DNA of 64,000 bases from Blautia parvula. Its GTDB lineage: Bacteria > Bacillota > Clostridia > Lachnospirales > Lachnospiraceae. Shown piece after piece: positions 16,484 through 25,040 of this stretch. The notes beneath the pieces are model-generated. The model was not told where the DNA came from and searched no databases. It was given only the letters and a program-made list of their open reading frames with translations. Position numbers and translations under genes: made by a program. The stretch lies in contig NZ_CP084061.1 in NCBI RefSeq assembly GCF_020215665.1, forward strand, positions 1,892,001-1,956,000, read 5' to 3'. How positions within the stretch are numbered: position 1 is the first letter of the stretch; each line of letters starts with the position of its first letter.

Positions 16484-18652
16484 TCAGATCTCGTACCAGA
16501 TGATCTCATTGGCATCCAGATGCAGCGCAAAGCTGCTTCCGTCCCCTTTATATACCACAGTATCCTGCGGTTCATAGGTATTGTTGACTACACAGTATTT
16601 TCCGTTCTTTACATAGGCGTGTACTTCCACATTGTAGTTCTCAGAGAACCATCTGTGCAGATTCTCCTCATCGTGGGATGACCAGAGGATCGCCCTGTAG
16701 AGAAGCCTGCTGTTCTCAAAGCTGTAAGGCAGTCCGCTGATATACACACTTCTGCCCTCTCCGAAATCATTGGCCGCAAGCTGTACTTCCTTATCCACCT
16801 GCCTGATGATGGTGGTTTCCGGGAGTGCGAAGATGCTCTTCTGTCCCTCACCGAAGTCCACTTCCCCTCTGCAGTCCTCTGTGATAAAGTGCTCATGCTC
16901 TTCCCAGTTGTATTTGTCCACATTGAGGGTGAATCCGTTTTCTTTCTCCACTCCCATGACACCGGAGAGCTGGAAGTAACGTCCCTCCCGCTGGCAGGCT
17001 GTAGGTTCACCCACGCCGATGAATCCGCCGCCTTCGTATACAAAGCGTTTCACGGCTGTCAGGATCTTCTCATCAGCCCAGTTCTCCCCGCCGGAATATG
17101 CCGTGTAGGCGCCTCCCACATTGAGAATAACATCAATATCTTTCAGGATATCCGGATTCTCTCTGATATCATCAAAGCTGATAAATTTCACATCAAAGGG
17201 GGCACCGCTCAATGCCTCGATGATGCCTGCATAGGAATAATTCTGTTTGTAATAGATCGCATGGTGTACCATATGGTTGCCCCAGGCGCGCATTTTGCCC
17301 CAGCTGTTCAGTACAGCCACACGTTTTACACAGTAAGGTGTGGTTCCTTTTATGTTGTTGTACAGGGTCCTGAACTCCTGGCAGACGCTCTCCACATAGT
17401 CGATGAAATCCGGGAACTGCATAGCCAGCTTCAGGTATCCGCCGTAACCGATCCGGTCGATGGGCTTTCTAAGGATAGCTCTTCTGGCTGTCACCCAGTT
17501 TACCTTTGCCTCCTTCACCGGGTCACCGCCCTCGTGGAAGGTATCCGGGAAGAAGTAGGGAAGAAAACGTCCCTCTGTATAGTTTACGCCCTCAATATCG
17601 CTGATCAGTCGCAGAGTAGAACCATTTCCCACACTTCCCACTACCGCATCCAGGCCGATGGATTTGAACTCCTCCATAAACGGTTCGGTACCGATCCAGT
17701 GGTCGCCCAAAAACATCATAGCTTCCTTGCCGCACTCGTGTGTGATATCCACCATTTCTTTTGCAAGCTTGGCAACCTCACGCCTCTGGAATCTCTGGAA
17801 ATCCCGGAATTCTTTTGACGGAATGCGGTATGTATTGTTCATATAGCCCTGGTCAATGATGTATTCCGGGCGGAACTTATAGCCTGCCTCAGCCTCAAAC
17901 TGCTCCAGGATATATGGGCTTACAGACGCGGAATAACCGTACCAGTCCACATATTTTTCCCTTGCCAGCTCATCAAAGATCAGGGTGAACTGATGGAAAA
18001 AGGTGGTGTAGCGGATCACATCAATGTGAGGATTGTCCTCAATATATCTGCGCAGCCTCTCCATGGAGAATTTATGGGTTTTCGGCTGACGTACGTCAAA
18101 GGTGATCTGCTTTTCCACGTCCTTCCAGTCATTGGTCACCGCGTTATACATATGTACCGGGTCCCACATGATATAGGCAAGAAAACTCACAGTGTAATCA
18201 TGGAATGCGATCGTCTCATGGATGGTCACGTCCCCTGTCTCCTCACTGTACTCCCACTGTGCAGGGGGAACCACTTCACCGGTGGTACGGTCAATCACTT
18301 CCCACCAGCGGGTGATATCATCTCTGGAATTGACTTTCAGCATATCCGGATACAGATGATTCATCAGATGGATGCTGAGCTCATTTCCCGCCGCGTTGTA
18401 GAAAGGTGTCATAATGTACATCTGCTGAATCTCATCCGGGTTGGCTTTTGCCCATGTGTTGTCTTTCCTGGTGGTGTAATAAGTCGAGTAAACCTTTGCA
18501 TCCACATCCCGAAGCTGGGCCGGATAATCTGTTCCGTCACAGTCACGGATGGCATCTGCGCCCCACCGCTTTACAAGCTCCAGTGTCTCCGGAACCACAT
18601 CCACATCTGTGGGAATCGTAACACGCCCCTTCATTTCTGCTTTTTCACTCAT
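16484..18652 (-). CDS. GH112 beta-galactosyl phosphorylase (galacto-N-biose/lacto-N-biose type)
   Basis: A 722-residue GH112 enzyme of normal length for the family. It splits a beta-galactoside of galacto-N-biose or lacto-N-biose with phosphate to galactose 1-phosphate and N-acetylhexosamine, releasing sugars from mucin or milk glycans. The N-terminal part (GRVTIPTDVDVVPETLELVK, RWGADAIRDCDGTDYP) and the central TIM barrel with TTFFHQFTLIFDELAREKYV are typical; the C-terminal part has the GATase-like domain (VILNVGGAYTAYSGGENW, GGGFIGVGEPTA). GH112 also includes a galactosyl-rhamnose phosphorylase, and the sequence alone does not settle the acceptor sugar. It is a monocistronic gene between two terminators. 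Confidence 0.9.
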   Translation of the reverse strand: MSEKAEMKGRVTIPTDVDVVPETLELVKRWGADAIRDCDGTDYPAQLRDVDAKVYSTYYTTRKDNTWAKANPDEIQQMYIMTPFYNAAGNELSIHLMNHLYPDMLKVNSRDDITRWWEVIDRTTGEVVPPAQWEYSEETGDVTIHETIAFHDYTVSFLAYIMWDPVHMYNAVTNDWKDVEKQITFDVRQPKTHKFSMERLRRYIEDNPHIDVIRYTTFFHQFTLIFDELAREKYVDWYGYSASVSPYILEQFEAEAGYKFRPEYIIDQGYMNNTYRIPSKEFRDFQRFQRREVAKLAKEMVDITHECGKEAMMFLGDHWIGTEPFMEEFKSIGLDAVVGSVGNGSTLRLISDIEGVNYTEGRFLPYFFPDTFHEGGDPVKEAKVNWVTARRAILRKPIDRIGYGGYLKLAMQFPDFIDYVESVCQEFRTLYNNIKGTTPYCVKRVAVLNSWGKMRAWGNHMVHHAIYYKQNYSYAGIIEALSGAPFDVKFISFDDIRENPDILKDIDVILNVGGAYTAYSGGENWADEKILTAVKRFVYEGGGFIGVGEPTACQREGRYFQLSGVMGVEKENGFTLNVDKYNWEEHEHFITEDCRGEVDFGEGQKSIFALPETTIIRQVDKEVQLAANDFGEGRSVYISGLPYSFENSRLLYRAILWSSHDEENLHRWFSENYNVEVHAYVKNGKYCVVNNTYEPQDTVVYKGDGSSFALHLDANEIIWYEI

Positions 18653-18858
18653 AAGAATCTCCTTTCATCCGGTAAAAAATTTCAACTTTTTCCTCCCCGT
18701 AAGAACACTGCCGCGCGCTCCGGGAACTCTCGTTTCACTATCTATAGCATACGCAAAATTTCGTCATAAGTCTATCGCCTTCTTGCTCATAATATTATAT
18801 ATATTGCTTTTTTATGTTTCATTCAAACAATAAAGATGGGGTAAATACAGCATTTTTC

Positions 18859-18900
18859 TAAAAAAACAGACGTACGGATATTAAAATCCTGTACGTCTGT
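18859..18900 (-). terminator. Terminator of the NhaC-family transporter gene
   Basis: On the minus strand ACAGACGTACAGGAT and ATCCGTACGTCTGT pair around a short AT loop, followed by a run of seven T. Confidence 0.85.
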
Positions 18901-18917
18901 TCGTCTCTGCCTGCTCT

Positions 18918-20531
18918 TTAGGAGACCGGCCTGTTTATGGCTTTTATTACAACCAGTACAATCAGCATGAGAAGAATCGCAATGGGAAGGGCAATCCATG
19001 CTGTCTGTACAAATCCCGCGATGATGTAGGATACAAAGCTGACTGCTGCCGCTGTTATGGCGTAGGGAAGCTGTGTGGAAACATGGTTCACATGGTCACA
19101 CTGGGCTCCGGCGGACGCCATGATGGTGGTGTCGGATATGGGAGAACAGTGGTCACCGCACACAGCACCTGCCATACAGGCGGAAATGGAAATGATCATA
19201 AGCTGCGGATTGGAATTGGCGAACACGGAAACCACGATGGGGATCAGGATACCAAAGGTTCCCCAGGAGGTTCCTGTGGCAAACGCCAGGCCGCATCCGA
19301 CTAAAAAGATGATGGCCGGAAGCAGGTTCATAAACCCGTTGGCACTGGACTGCACCAGATTCCCCACATACTCTGCCGCACCTAAGCTGTCTGTCATGGC
19401 TTTCAGCGTCCACGCAAAGGTCAGGATCAGGATAGCAGGAACCATGGCTTTAAAACCATCCGGGATACATGCCATACACTCCCTGAAGGAGAGCACCCGG
19501 CGCGCAATGTAAAGGATCACCGTGATCACCAGACCGAAGAAACTGCCCAGCGCAAGGCCTACAGATGCATCGCTCTGTGAAAATGCCTCCACAAAGCCGG
19601 CTCCCTCAAAGAAACCGCCCGTATAGATCATACCGATCACACAGCATATTACAAGACATAAGATAGGAATGACAAGGTCCATGACTTTTCCTCTCGTGTT
19701 TTCCTTCTCTGTCTCCGCGCTGGCATAAGGGCGGCCCGGTGTGGTATACAAATCACCGTTCTTTGCATTTTTCTCATGCACTGCCATGGAGCCGAATTCC
19801 ACTTTCATTAGTACCATTCCCACCATCATGACAATGGTAAGAAGGGCGTAGAAGTTATAGGGAATAGCCCGCACAAAAAGGGAAAGACCATCCTCTCCCT
19901 CCACAAATCCGCTGACTGCAGCAGCCCATGAGGAAATAGGAGCGATGATGCAGACTGGAGCGGCTGTGGCGTCAATGAGGTAAGCCAGCTTTGCCCTGGA
20001 AACCTGCTGCTTGTCCGTGACCGGACGCATAACGCTGCCCACGGTAAGGCAGTTAAAATAGTCATCAATAAAGATCAGCACACCCAGCAGAATCGTGGCA
20101 AGCTGCGCGCCCACACGGCTTTTGATATGTTCGCCTGCCCAGCGTCCGAAGGCCGCAGAACCTCCCGCGTTGTTCATGAGACATACCATAACGCCCAGTA
20201 TCACAAGGAATACCAGGATACCCACATTGTAACTGTCGGAAAGCACGCTGATAATGCCTCCCTGGAAAATCTGTGTCACAGTTCCCTCAAAGGAAAAGTT
20301 GGAGTAAAATACAGCACCCACTAAAATACCGATAAACAGGGAACTGTATACCTCCTTGGTGATCAGTGCCAGCGCAATTGCCACAATGGGCGGCACCAAA
20401 GCCCAGAAGGTGGCGTACATCTTCGGCACATACTCTGTCTCGCCTTCCCCGGCAAATACCGTGACTGCGCACAGCAGCACCACAAGCGCCGCGGACACCC
20501 ACATGGCCCATCTTCTTCTCTTGTTTCGCAT
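18918..20531 (-). CDS. NhaC-family transporter, predicted lysine uptake (LysW-like)
   Basis: A 537-residue membrane protein with about 12 segments. It matches the NhaC Na+/H+ antiporter family (FIDDYFNCLTVGSVMRPVTD; ATGTSWGTFGILIPI; CGDHCSPISDTTIMASAGA). The name antiporter is probably misleading here: its mRNA leader is a lysine riboswitch followed by a terminator, so it is a predicted lysine transporter repressed by lysine. The protein starts with a hydrophobic segment ending VFAGEGETEYVPK. The gene stands alone. Confidence 0.88.
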   Translation of the reverse strand: MRNKRRRWAMWVSAALVVLLCAVTVFAGEGETEYVPKMYATFWALVPPIVAIALALITKEVYSSLFIGILVGAVFYSNFSFEGTVTQIFQGGIISVLSDSYNVGILVFLVILGVMVCLMNNAGGSAAFGRWAGEHIKSRVGAQLATILLGVLIFIDDYFNCLTVGSVMRPVTDKQQVSRAKLAYLIDATAAPVCIIAPISSWAAAVSGFVEGEDGLSLFVRAIPYNFYALLTIVMMVGMVLMKVEFGSMAVHEKNAKNGDLYTTPGRPYASAETEKENTRGKVMDLVIPILCLVICCVIGMIYTGGFFEGAGFVEAFSQSDASVGLALGSFFGLVITVILYIARRVLSFRECMACIPDGFKAMVPAILILTFAWTLKAMTDSLGAAEYVGNLVQSSANGFMNLLPAIIFLVGCGLAFATGTSWGTFGILIPIVVSVFANSNPQLMIISISACMAGAVCGDHCSPISDTTIMASAGAQCDHVNHVSTQLPYAITAAAVSFVSYIIAGFVQTAWIALPIAILLMLIVLVVIKAINRPVS

Positions 20532-20601
20532 TAGAAAACATCCTCTCTTTCTTTTCCCGGTTTCTGCCCTGTACTGCAGTGCTTTCCATTATTTAGGATA
20601 A

Positions 20602-20646
20602 CAAAAAGCCATGAACGGCAATCCCTTACGGGAACGCGTTCATGGC
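20602..20646 (-). terminator. Attenuator of the lysine riboswitch
   Basis: On the minus strand GCCATGAACGCGTTCCC and GGGATTGCCGTTCATGGC pair around GTAA, followed by five T. It lies between the aptamer and the transporter start codon and would form when lysine is bound. Confidence 0.88.
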
Positions 20647-20673
20647 AGTAAAATCTCTTTTCCTGTCCAAGAT

Positions 20674-20835
20674 GATAGCGCTCCACTTCCAGTGACAGTA
20701 CGACGCATCTTATGCGGCGTCCCAGAAACAGACACCCGGGCGGGTATCCATCCCTTCGGCAGTTTCCCCTTTCTCTCCGGCGGCCGCCCGGCCCTTTTTC
20801 GCGGAAATACTCTTGAAACCTGCACCTCTATCATT
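20674..20835 (-). promoter_or_regulatory. Lysine riboswitch (L-box)
   Basis: Minus strand, 5' to 3': GATAGAGGTGCAGG, then CAAGAGTA, AAAGGGGAAACTGCCGAAG, a GACGCCGC...GCGTCG arm, TGTCACTGGAAGTGGAGC and GCTATC closing helix P1 with the 5' GATAG. These are the diagnostic conserved pieces of the lysine aptamer in the right order and spacing. A terminator follows 30 nt later, so control is by transcription attenuation. Confidence 0.93.
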
Positions 20836-21030
20836 CTGCCGTTCCTGACACTTCGTCAGAAACCGTTTTTATATCTTTTTTATCATAACATTATTCTCTC
20901 AGAAATCCAAGTATTTTTTGACATTTTTCTTCTTCATTCCCCCGGATTGGTACAGTTCACTCCCAATGGTGATCCTTTACGTCTGACTCCCACGAGACAG
21001 GCACATAGGGTGGCCGCAGCTTTTCCCTGC

Positions 21031-21300
21031 TTTACAGATAATTTAAAGGAATATTTGGGGTTTTGTATGTAATTTTAAGGAGTCTGACTACGGTTTCTTC
21101 CCGCTTTACATATAATTTAAAAGGGACCTTTCATTTTATTATGTAATTTTAAAAGGCCCCATCATATTATCCTCTTGTTTTACAGATAATACTGAAAAAA
21201 TCTGGAGCTTTCGTATGTAATCTTATGGAATTTGCTTGCTGATTCTCCTCTTTCTACAGATAATTCATAAAAAGCTCTTGGAATCTATATGTAAATCAAA
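21031..21300. repeat. 74-bp tandem repeat array, locus 1 (four diverged units)
   Basis: Units start at about 21031, 21105, 21178 and 21253 (spacing 73-75). Each has an A box (TTTACAGATAATTTAAAGG or close) and, about 30 bp later, a B box (TTTGTATGTAATTTTAAGG or close). The units are AT-rich and differ between boxes. A better-kept six-unit array of the same family is at 45097. No ORF crosses it. Confidence 0.8.
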
Positions 21301-21395
21301 TCACTGCGTGCCCAGCAAAACGCTTCGTGATACACAGATATGTTGCATTCTGCTCCATATCACACCGGCTGCCTCTGCCGGGCTGACGGATTCTG
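21301..21395. repeat. Dispersed hairpin-like repeat, copy 1
   Basis: Follows the last 74-bp unit directly. The first half (TCACTGCGTGCCCAGCA..ACGCTTCG) resembles 56160-56200; the second half (GATATGTTGCATTCTGCTCC..CATATC) resembles 44940-44970 and 39030-39060. GATATG and CATATC pair around the conserved CATTCTGCT loop. Confidence 0.65.
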
Positions 21396-21516
21396 AACTA
21401 TTGCGATTAATTTCCCATATATATAGAATGCTTTCAGAAAACATGTTATAATGACTGTAAGAATAAAGAATTAATGACACCCGACAGCATCAAAGTTTCA
21501 TATAGGAGGGATGGAT

Positions 21517-22113
21517 ATGGCGAACCGTATTATAACGATTAACCGGATGTACGGAAGCAATGGACGGCTTATCGGAAAAGCGCTGGCTGAGAGGCTCGAT
21601 ATTCCGTTTTACGACAAAGAACTCATTACCCTGGCAAGCCAGGAAAATGATATTCCCCTGGAAGAACTGAAAAAAGTGGATGAGAAGAAAGCAAACCAAT
21701 GGCATCTGCCCATCAAAGACGCTATGCAGATGGAACCGCAGTACCACTTTCAGCCGATGAACGACGTGCTTTTTGAATCCCAATCTAAAATCATCCATGA
21801 CCTGGCAGAAAAAGGAGACTGTATCATCGCGGGACGCTGTGCGGACCAGATCCTAGAGGGCAGATGCAAAAGCGTTTTCATTTTCGCCCCCTTTGAGCGC
21901 AGGGTAAAAAATATCATGGAACGGATAGGCAGGGAGGAGCGCAGCGCCCGCTCCCTGGTAAAGAAAATGGATAAAAGGAGACGTTCTTACTACGAATATT
22001 TTACAGACGCAAAGTGGCTGGATATGACTCACTATGACCTCTGTATTGACAGCAGCAAGTTCTCCGAGAAACACATTCTGGATATGCTGGAAGCTGTCTA
22101 CAGGGATATGTAA
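21517..22113 (+). CDS. Cytidylate-kinase-like protein
   Basis: A 198-residue P-loop protein of the cytidylate-kinase-like family: ITINRMYGSNGRLIGKALAE in place of a classic Walker A, then FYDKELI, CIIAGRCADQIL and RIGREERSARSLVKKMDKRR. Such proteins in Clostridia are not the housekeeping Cmk; the substrate is unproven. Start chosen at ATG 21517 because AGGAGGG is 6 nt upstream; the ATG at 21511 abuts the site. Single gene with its own terminator. Confidence 0.85.
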   Translation: MANRIITINRMYGSNGRLIGKALAERLDIPFYDKELITLASQENDIPLEELKKVDEKKANQWHLPIKDAMQMEPQYHFQPMNDVLFESQSKIIHDLAEKGDCIIAGRCADQILEGRCKSVFIFAPFERRVKNIMERIGREERSARSLVKKMDKRRRSYYEYFTDAKWLDMTHYDLCIDSSKFSEKHILDMLEAVYRDM

Positions 22114-22128
22114 ACAGGAAATGCTTTG

Positions 22129-22155
22129 AGGGACATCCCAGGATGTCCCTTTTTT
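22129..22155 (+). terminator. Terminator of the cytidylate-kinase-like gene
   Basis: GGGACATCC-CA-GGATGTCCC followed by six T. It abuts the stop codon of the convergent gene ending at 22155. Confidence 0.88.
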
Positions 22156-22418
22156 CACAGCCTGACAGAAACATAGGTTCCGTCCTTACCTGTGACATTT
22201 ACGATTTCCAGGCCCTTGAACTGCCGCAGTGCATGATAGCATTCCCGGTACGCCCGGCGGAGGAATTTCTTGTCCACCTCTTTTCCGCAGAGAGCAGGCA
22301 GTGCACTCTGCATTTCCCGGATTGTACGCTCCGGGATGCAGGCTATGGCGATTCCTCCAAACCTTAACGGTACCGGTATAAAAAGGCGTACATCCTTAGA
22401 GCGTATAATGATTCTCAT
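22155..22418 (-). CDS. Hypothetical protein, 87 residues, in DUF2089/SHOCT operon
   Basis: No domain is recognised with certainty. It begins MRIIIRSKDVRLFIPVPLRF, a pattern seen in small proteins that follow SHOCT-like genes, and ends VTGKDGTYVSVRL. Positively charged with mixed alpha/beta content. It lies 16 bp after the SHOCT-like gene, so it is translated from the same mRNA. Confidence 0.75.
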   Translation of the reverse strand: MRIIIRSKDVRLFIPVPLRFGGIAIACIPERTIREMQSALPALCGKEVDKKFLRRAYRECYHALRQFKGLEIVNVTGKDGTYVSVRL

Positions 22419-22434
22419 CTTCTCTCCCCTTTGC

Positions 22435-22839
22435 TTATCCCACGTAAACCTTTACGATATCACCGTTTTTCGATTCCACGTTCACGATATCGCCGATGGC
22501 CTCAGCATCTAAGCAGTCCACAACGGTATCCAGAATCTCCGTAAGCTCGATCCCCTGCAGGCTCTCACTGACAGCAGGAAGCTTTCCTGTCACTTTTAAG
22601 ATCTGGCGGATGGCTGTTACCGGGAGCTGCACGTTCACTTTATCCCCTTCACTGCTGTCCACTACAATACGCACCATGCGCTTGTCATACTCCAGATTGA
22701 CCCGCTCCGTCTCTGCCACTTCATAGGACGCGGCTTCCGTCTCCTTCTGCGGTGTCAGGGCCGTGAGAAATTCTGACGCCTGTTCTGCCGTAATTTTTCC
22801 TTCTTCCAGCATTTTTAAGATTCTCAACTGTTCTTCCAT
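22435..22839 (-). CDS. SHOCT-like domain protein
   Basis: A 134-residue protein. The N-terminal helix-turn segment QLRILKMLEEGKITAEQASEF is of the SHOCT-like type found in YvlB/LiaX-related proteins; the rest is acidic and may form a beta-rich domain. No membrane segment. The same short motif (EILDALERGEITPEEALEQM) ends the preceding DUF2089 protein, so the two gene products share a repeated module. Related clusters often respond to cell-envelope stress, but that role is inference here. Confidence 0.8.
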   Translation of the reverse strand: MEEQLRILKMLEEGKITAEQASEFLTALTPQKETEAASYEVAETERVNLEYDKRMVRIVVDSSEGDKVNVQLPVTAIRQILKVTGKLPAVSESLQGIELTEILDTVVDCLDAEAIGDIVNVESKNGDIVKVYVG

Positions 22840-22876
22840 AACGTTCTCCTTTTATTCTCTCATTTTATTTCAATTT

Positions 22877-23233
22877 TTATTTCATTTGTTCCAGAGCTTC
22901 CTCCGGTGTGATTTCTCCCCGCTCCAGGGCGTCCAGGATTTCCTTCTTTTTGTTGTCAGGCGCCGGCGCCGGTTTGTAGCCCAGTTTCTCTATGACCTCA
23001 TCCAGACGGGAACGGACGGTGGGGTAAGAGATTTTCAGTTCTTTTTCCACTTCTTTGATGTTGCCGCGGCAGCGGATGAAGGTCTCAATGAAGAAAAGTT
23101 CCTGCTCGGACAGGTAATCAAATTTGTTCAGGCGGAAATCATTTTCGATGACCGTATCACATTTGTCACATTTTAATTTGATCACCTTGAGCCGGCCGCC
23201 GCAGACAGGACATTGGCTGATTACTTTATACAT
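22877..23233 (-). CDS. DUF2089 protein, zinc ribbon plus HTH
   Basis: A 118-residue probable regulator. An N-terminal four-Cys zinc ribbon (CPVCGGRLKVIKLKCDKC) is followed by a sigma-4-like HTH (LSEQELFFIETFIRCRGNIK, then YPTVRSRLDEVIEKLGY) and a C-terminal SHOCT-like helix pair. First gene of a three-gene operon (gaps of 37 and 16 bp); it probably controls that operon. The AT-rich 200 bp upstream contains the likely promoter. Confidence 0.88.
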   Translation of the reverse strand: MYKVISQCPVCGGRLKVIKLKCDKCDTVIENDFRLNKFDYLSEQELFFIETFIRCRGNIKEVEKELKISYPTVRSRLDEVIEKLGYKPAPAPDNKKKEILDALERGEITPEEALEQMK

Positions 23234-23414
23234 TTGTTTTCCTCCTTATGTTTTATATCATAAACCTCTTTTTCGTATATGTCAATATAAATATTGATAT
23301 TTTCAATTATATACTTAATTATTTTAATATCTATATTCAATATATTAATTTCTTCAAACTGATTCTTTCATAATATCAACTTACACTCCTCTTTTTGCAT
23401 TCTGTCTTATACAA

Positions 23415-23452
23415 AAAACGGAGCCGGTACTTTAATGTACCAGCTCCGCCAG
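23415..23452 (-). terminator. Terminator overlapping the slipin stop codon
   Basis: Minus strand GGAGCTGGTACATTAAAGTACCGGCTCC followed by six T. The stop codon TAA is in the loop. Confidence 0.88.
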
Positions 23453-24526
23453 TTGTTCCAGAACGCTCCGCCCGCCGCCCAGGGTGATATTTCCCACCTT
23501 GTCGCATATTTTCTCCAGATACTCCATCTCCTTTAACTTATACAGTGTCGTATTCTCCTCCATCAGCCGTGCTGTGTTCAAAAGGCTTCTGGTGGATGCC
23601 ACTTCCTCTCTTCTCATGATGACATTGGCCTGGGCCTTCTTCTCCGCCACCAGAACCGTATTCATAATGTCGCGTATCTCACCGGGAAGAATGATATCCT
23701 TGATTCCCGCACTCAGCACTTCCACGCAATACTGCTCCTGCGCCTCCTGAAGCTTTCTGAAGATAAACTCCCCGATTTCTTCCTTCTGAGCCAGCAGTTC
23801 ATCGAGCCGGAAATGTCCTATGTAATCTCTTATGGTAAGCTGGGCAAATGTATACAGAAGCTTTCCCACCTCATCCATCCGATTCACCAGCCGTTCCGGG
23901 TCTGTGATCTGGTAATTGACTGTCACATTCAGGCGCACGGACACCTTGTCTGCCGTGAGGATTTCCTGACCGCTGATTTCCAACTGCTGAATCTTGAGAT
24001 CGTATACCCTGCAGGTCACTTCTTTTCCGTAATTCCAGAAAAAGTATGTGCCCTGTTCCAGCTTCCTTTCAAACCGGTTGTCAAAGTAGAGAAGTCCGGC
24101 CTCCCCATCTCTTATCACTATCTTCCTGTAATATTTTACCGGAAGCAGGTCTATGTACATTCTCGGCAGGCTTTCCTGCATGTAGGGATTGGTGATATCA
24201 AAGATCCGAAAAGTGTTCTCCTGGAAAACATTCCAGTAGTAAGTTTCCGGTCTCACCACCACATCCTGATATGCCTGGTTCACAAAGTGAAGGGCTATGC
24301 TGGTGTCCGGAAGCTGTATTTTCACCACGCGGCTTGAAAATGCTTCATGCTGCATCAAGACCTCACAGGGAATGCCGCAGCAATCTACTTCCCCTGTCAT
24401 GTCCACAGTCAGTACCTCATATCCCAAAGCCCTCGGATAGCGGTATTTTCCCGCTGTGAGCAGTTTTATAAACTTTCCGTTTTTCATCAGATATCCGCAT
24501 TGCTGTTCTTTGATCAAATATTTCAT
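23432..24526 (-). CDS. Slipin / SPFH (band 7) family protein
   Basis: A 364-residue SPFH-domain protein (about residues 130-320: GEAGLLYFDNRFERKLEQGT, then VSVRLNVTVNYQITDPERLV, LAQKEEIGEFIFRKLQEAQE, DIILPGEIRDIMNTVL). The N-terminal 120 residues form a partly similar repeat of the start. No membrane segment is evident, unlike typical slipins, so it may be peripheral. It is a single gene. The role may be membrane organisation or stress; the sequence does not say. Confidence 0.85.
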   Translation of the reverse strand: MKYLIKEQQCGYLMKNGKFIKLLTAGKYRYPRALGYEVLTVDMTGEVDCCGIPCEVLMQHEAFSSRVVKIQLPDTSIALHFVNQAYQDVVVRPETYYWNVFQENTFRIFDITNPYMQESLPRMYIDLLPVKYYRKIVIRDGEAGLLYFDNRFERKLEQGTYFFWNYGKEVTCRVYDLKIQQLEISGQEILTADKVSVRLNVTVNYQITDPERLVNRMDEVGKLLYTFAQLTIRDYIGHFRLDELLAQKEEIGEFIFRKLQEAQEQYCVEVLSAGIKDIILPGEIRDIMNTVLVAEKKAQANVIMRREEVASTRSLLNTARLMEENTTLYKLKEMEYLEKICDKVGNITLGGGRSVLEQLAELVH

Positions 24527-24762
24527 CTCTTCTGCCTCTTTTCTTTTTTGGATTCCGAAAAGAAAATGTCCCGCTTCATCCTATGGCAGCGGACTCTTCC
24601 TTCAGTTTTTCTTCCCGTACAGGCAGGCCGCACAAGACCCCTGCGTCTGGCTGCAGGTTCCGAAAAACGGTATCCGGAAAAGTTCAGGCCGCTTTTGGAC
24701 TGCCGCGGACGGCCAAAGCCGGGACTTTTTCTTTTCTCATTTCATGGTTTTTTCGTGTGATT
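24527..24762. other. Gap upstream of the slipin gene, no gene seen
   Basis: This 236-bp stretch must hold the promoter of the slipin gene but no clear consensus boxes are seen. Overlapping short frames on the plus strand are not supported. Confidence 0.5.
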
Positions 24763-24868
24763 GCTATACCAGCTTAGCTACATGTATCATCATGGCGGGA
24801 GTCGAACCCGCGGCAAATCCGTTCTTCCCGGTATCCGGCATACCTCTTCCGCTACGGCGGCGGCACCG
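24763..24868 (-). other. tRNA-like remnant(s)
   Basis: On the minus strand, a perfect T-arm GCGGG-TTCGACT-CCCGC (24795-24811) is preceded by a D-arm-like stretch (TAGCGGAAGAGGTATGCCG) and followed by a second D-arm-like stretch TAGCTAAGCTGGTATAGC (24763-24780). The sequence flanking the T-arm cannot pair to make a 7-bp acceptor stem, and the middle lacks a normal anticodon loop with U33. It looks like degenerate or rearranged tRNA pieces. Confidence 0.45.
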
Positions 24869-25040
24869 CAAAGGCTCCTTTTTTCGGAAAACCTTGTGCT
24901 GATGGAAAGCAGGAAGTTTTTGTATCTCTGATACACCGTTATCATACCGGGAATTTCTGGAAGAATCATTTAAAAAAAGATGCGAAGTTGATTTTGCAGA
25001 CTGCAGATAGTAGAATAGAGAGATACACAGGAGGTGTGCC

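Noticed and set aside
16889-17818. 309-residue ORF opposite the GH112 gene
   Set aside because: Antisense shadow of a clear GH112 gene; no domain or start signal.
24785-24868. Functional tRNA gene
   Set aside because: A T-arm is present but a 7-bp acceptor stem and a proper anticodon loop cannot be formed.
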